DNA of 6,399 nucleotides from the NCBI GenBank assembly GCA_019751575.1, contig JAIENF010000018.1, positions 1 through 6,399 on the forward strand, read 5' to 3'. The notes under the pieces are model-generated. The model did no database searches. It saw only the letters and a list, made by a program, of their open reading frames with translations, and was not told where the DNA came from. Of this stretch, positions 5,700-6,399 are shown one piece after another. Each line of letters opens with the position of its first letter. Positions within the stretch are counted from its first letter, which is position 1. The DNA is from Burkholderiales bacterium (GTDB lineage Bacteria > Pseudomonadota > Gammaproteobacteria > Burkholderiales > CAIKXV01). Both the position numbers and the translations under genes were made by a program.

Positions 5700-6399
5700 A
5701 TGGCAACCGTGCCGGTATCGGTGATCACCGGGTTCCTGGGCAGCGGCAAGACCACGCTGCTCCGGCAACTGCTTCGCGACCCCGCGCTCGGTCGTACGGT
5801 GGTGATCATCAACGAGTTCGGCGAAGTCGGGATCGACCATGACCTGATCGAGGCAAGCGACGAGGACTTCATCGAACTGACCACGGGCTGCCTGTGCTGC
5901 AAGGTGCGCAGCGACCTGGTGATGACGCTGCGCGACCTGGCGGGGCGACGCGCCGACGGCAGGCTGCCTGCGTTCGAGCGCGTGGTGATCGAGACCTCCG
6001 GGCTCGCTGATCCCGCGGCGATCCTGCAGGCCTTGATGGTCGACCGCGACCTCGCGGGGCTGTACTGCCTTGGCGACGTGGTGACGACCGTCGATGCAGT
6101 GCTCGGTCTTTCCACGCTCGACACGCACGCGCAGTCGCTGCGCCAGGTCGCGGTTGCCGACACCCTCGTGCTGACCAAGACCGACCTCGCCGGCAGCGCA
6201 GACCCGGCGCTCGTCGATCGCATGGCCATCCTCAATCCGGGAGCCGTCCTGCGCCATGCAGTGAGCGGCAGGATCGCCGCAACCGAGGTGTTCGGCCTCG
6301 CGTCGGCGCGACGTTCACGGGTGCCACCACCGGGCGTGTATCGCGCACTCGAGGACGCTACCGTCGACCATCGCGACGTGCACGATCCACGCATCGGCG
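5700..6399 (+). CDS. CobW/COG0523-family metal-dependent GTPase, 3' end outside window
   Basis: About 233 residues are visible before the right edge; the family is usually 320-400 long, so the C-terminal domain is missing here. COG0523 proteins are G3E GTPases that bind zinc, cobalt or related metals and act as metallochaperones or cofactor-insertion factors. From the ATG at 5700: Walker A GFLGSGKTT (11-19), NEFGEVGID (38-46), the metal-binding CxCC motif as TTGCLCCKV (61-69), VVIETSGLADPAAIL (95-109) and the guanine-specificity motif as TKTD (159-162). A GTG at 5688 in the same frame would overlap the upstream stop as GTGA and add four residues; the ATG fits the family N-terminus (VPVSVITGFLG) better, and neither has a good Shine-Dalgarno, consistent with coupling to the preceding gene. 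Placement behind a metal-dependent hydrolase suggests it serves that enzyme, which is inference. Confidence 0.95.
   Translation, partial: MATVPVSVITGFLGSGKTTLLRQLLRDPALGRTVVIINEFGEVGIDHDLIEASDEDFIELTTGCLCCKVRSDLVMTLRDLAGRRADGRLPAFERVVIETSGLADPAAILQALMVDRDLAGLYCLGDVVTTVDAVLGLSTLDTHAQSLRQVAVADTLVLTKTDLAGSADPALVDRMAILNPGAVLRHAVSGRIAATEVFGLASARRSRVPPPGVYRALEDATVDHRDVHDPRIG

Noticed and set aside
3755..6394. Very long open frame on the minus strand (about 880 codons)
   Set aside because: It runs antisense to three well-supported genes, is Arg/Ala/His-rich with no recognisable motif, and is explained by GC-rich third codon positions that remove stops from the opposite frame.
1..6399. CRISPR array, insertion sequence or toxin-antitoxin pair
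   Set aside because: No regularly spaced repeats, terminal inverted repeats, transposase motifs or small paired genes of that kind were seen on either strand.

Overview
The window comes from a GC-rich proteobacterial chromosome. Several features point to a betaproteobacterium of Burkholderiales type: dense GC-rich coding, a tRNA-His 3' end of the beta/gammaproteobacterial form with an encoded CCA, and a Bug-type tricarboxylate-receptor gene, a family greatly expanded in Burkholderiales. Taxonomy is an inference; no rRNA or marker gene is present.

Left part (1-1587): the terminal end of an integrated phage. An open frame enters from the left edge and ends at 1402. It looks like the C-terminal part of a very large phage structural or 'polyvalent' protein. 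A strong hairpin sits on its stop codon, followed by about 130 bp of non-coding phage DNA. A truncated tRNA-His then begins abruptly in the anticodon stem and runs through the CCA end (1540-1587). This is the usual leftover of tRNA-targeted integration, so 1540-1587 is read as the distal attachment site and everything to its right as host chromosome. The intact tRNA-His and the integrase should lie outside the window, beyond the left edge. Six bases just upstream of the fragment (1531-1536) exactly complement the tRNA acceptor end, so the junction could fold as a tRNA lacking a D arm.

Right part (1588-6399): a host catabolic cluster, all on the + strand. In order: an ornithine cyclodeaminase/mu-crystallin-family NAD(P)-dependent enzyme (1709-2680); an exported Bug-family solute receptor (2758-3768); a dihydropyrimidinase/hydantoinase-family cyclic amidohydrolase (3848-5287); an unrecognised 135-residue protein whose GTG start overlaps the hydrolase stop (5284-5691); and a CobW/COG0523 metal-dependent GTPase that follows at once and runs off the right edge (5700-6399).

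The proposed logic is inference: the receptor captures a small organic acid or cyclic amide, the hydrolase opens a cyclic amide ring, the OCD-family enzyme carries out a redox or imine step on an amino-acid-like compound, and the COG0523 GTPase supplies metal to the binuclear-metal hydrolase. The most unusual parts are the tightly coupled hydrolase - unknown small protein - GTPase trio, the non-canonical active-site segments of the hydrolase, and the D-arm-less tRNA-like fold at the phage junction. No CRISPR array, insertion sequence, rRNA or complete tRNA is visible.
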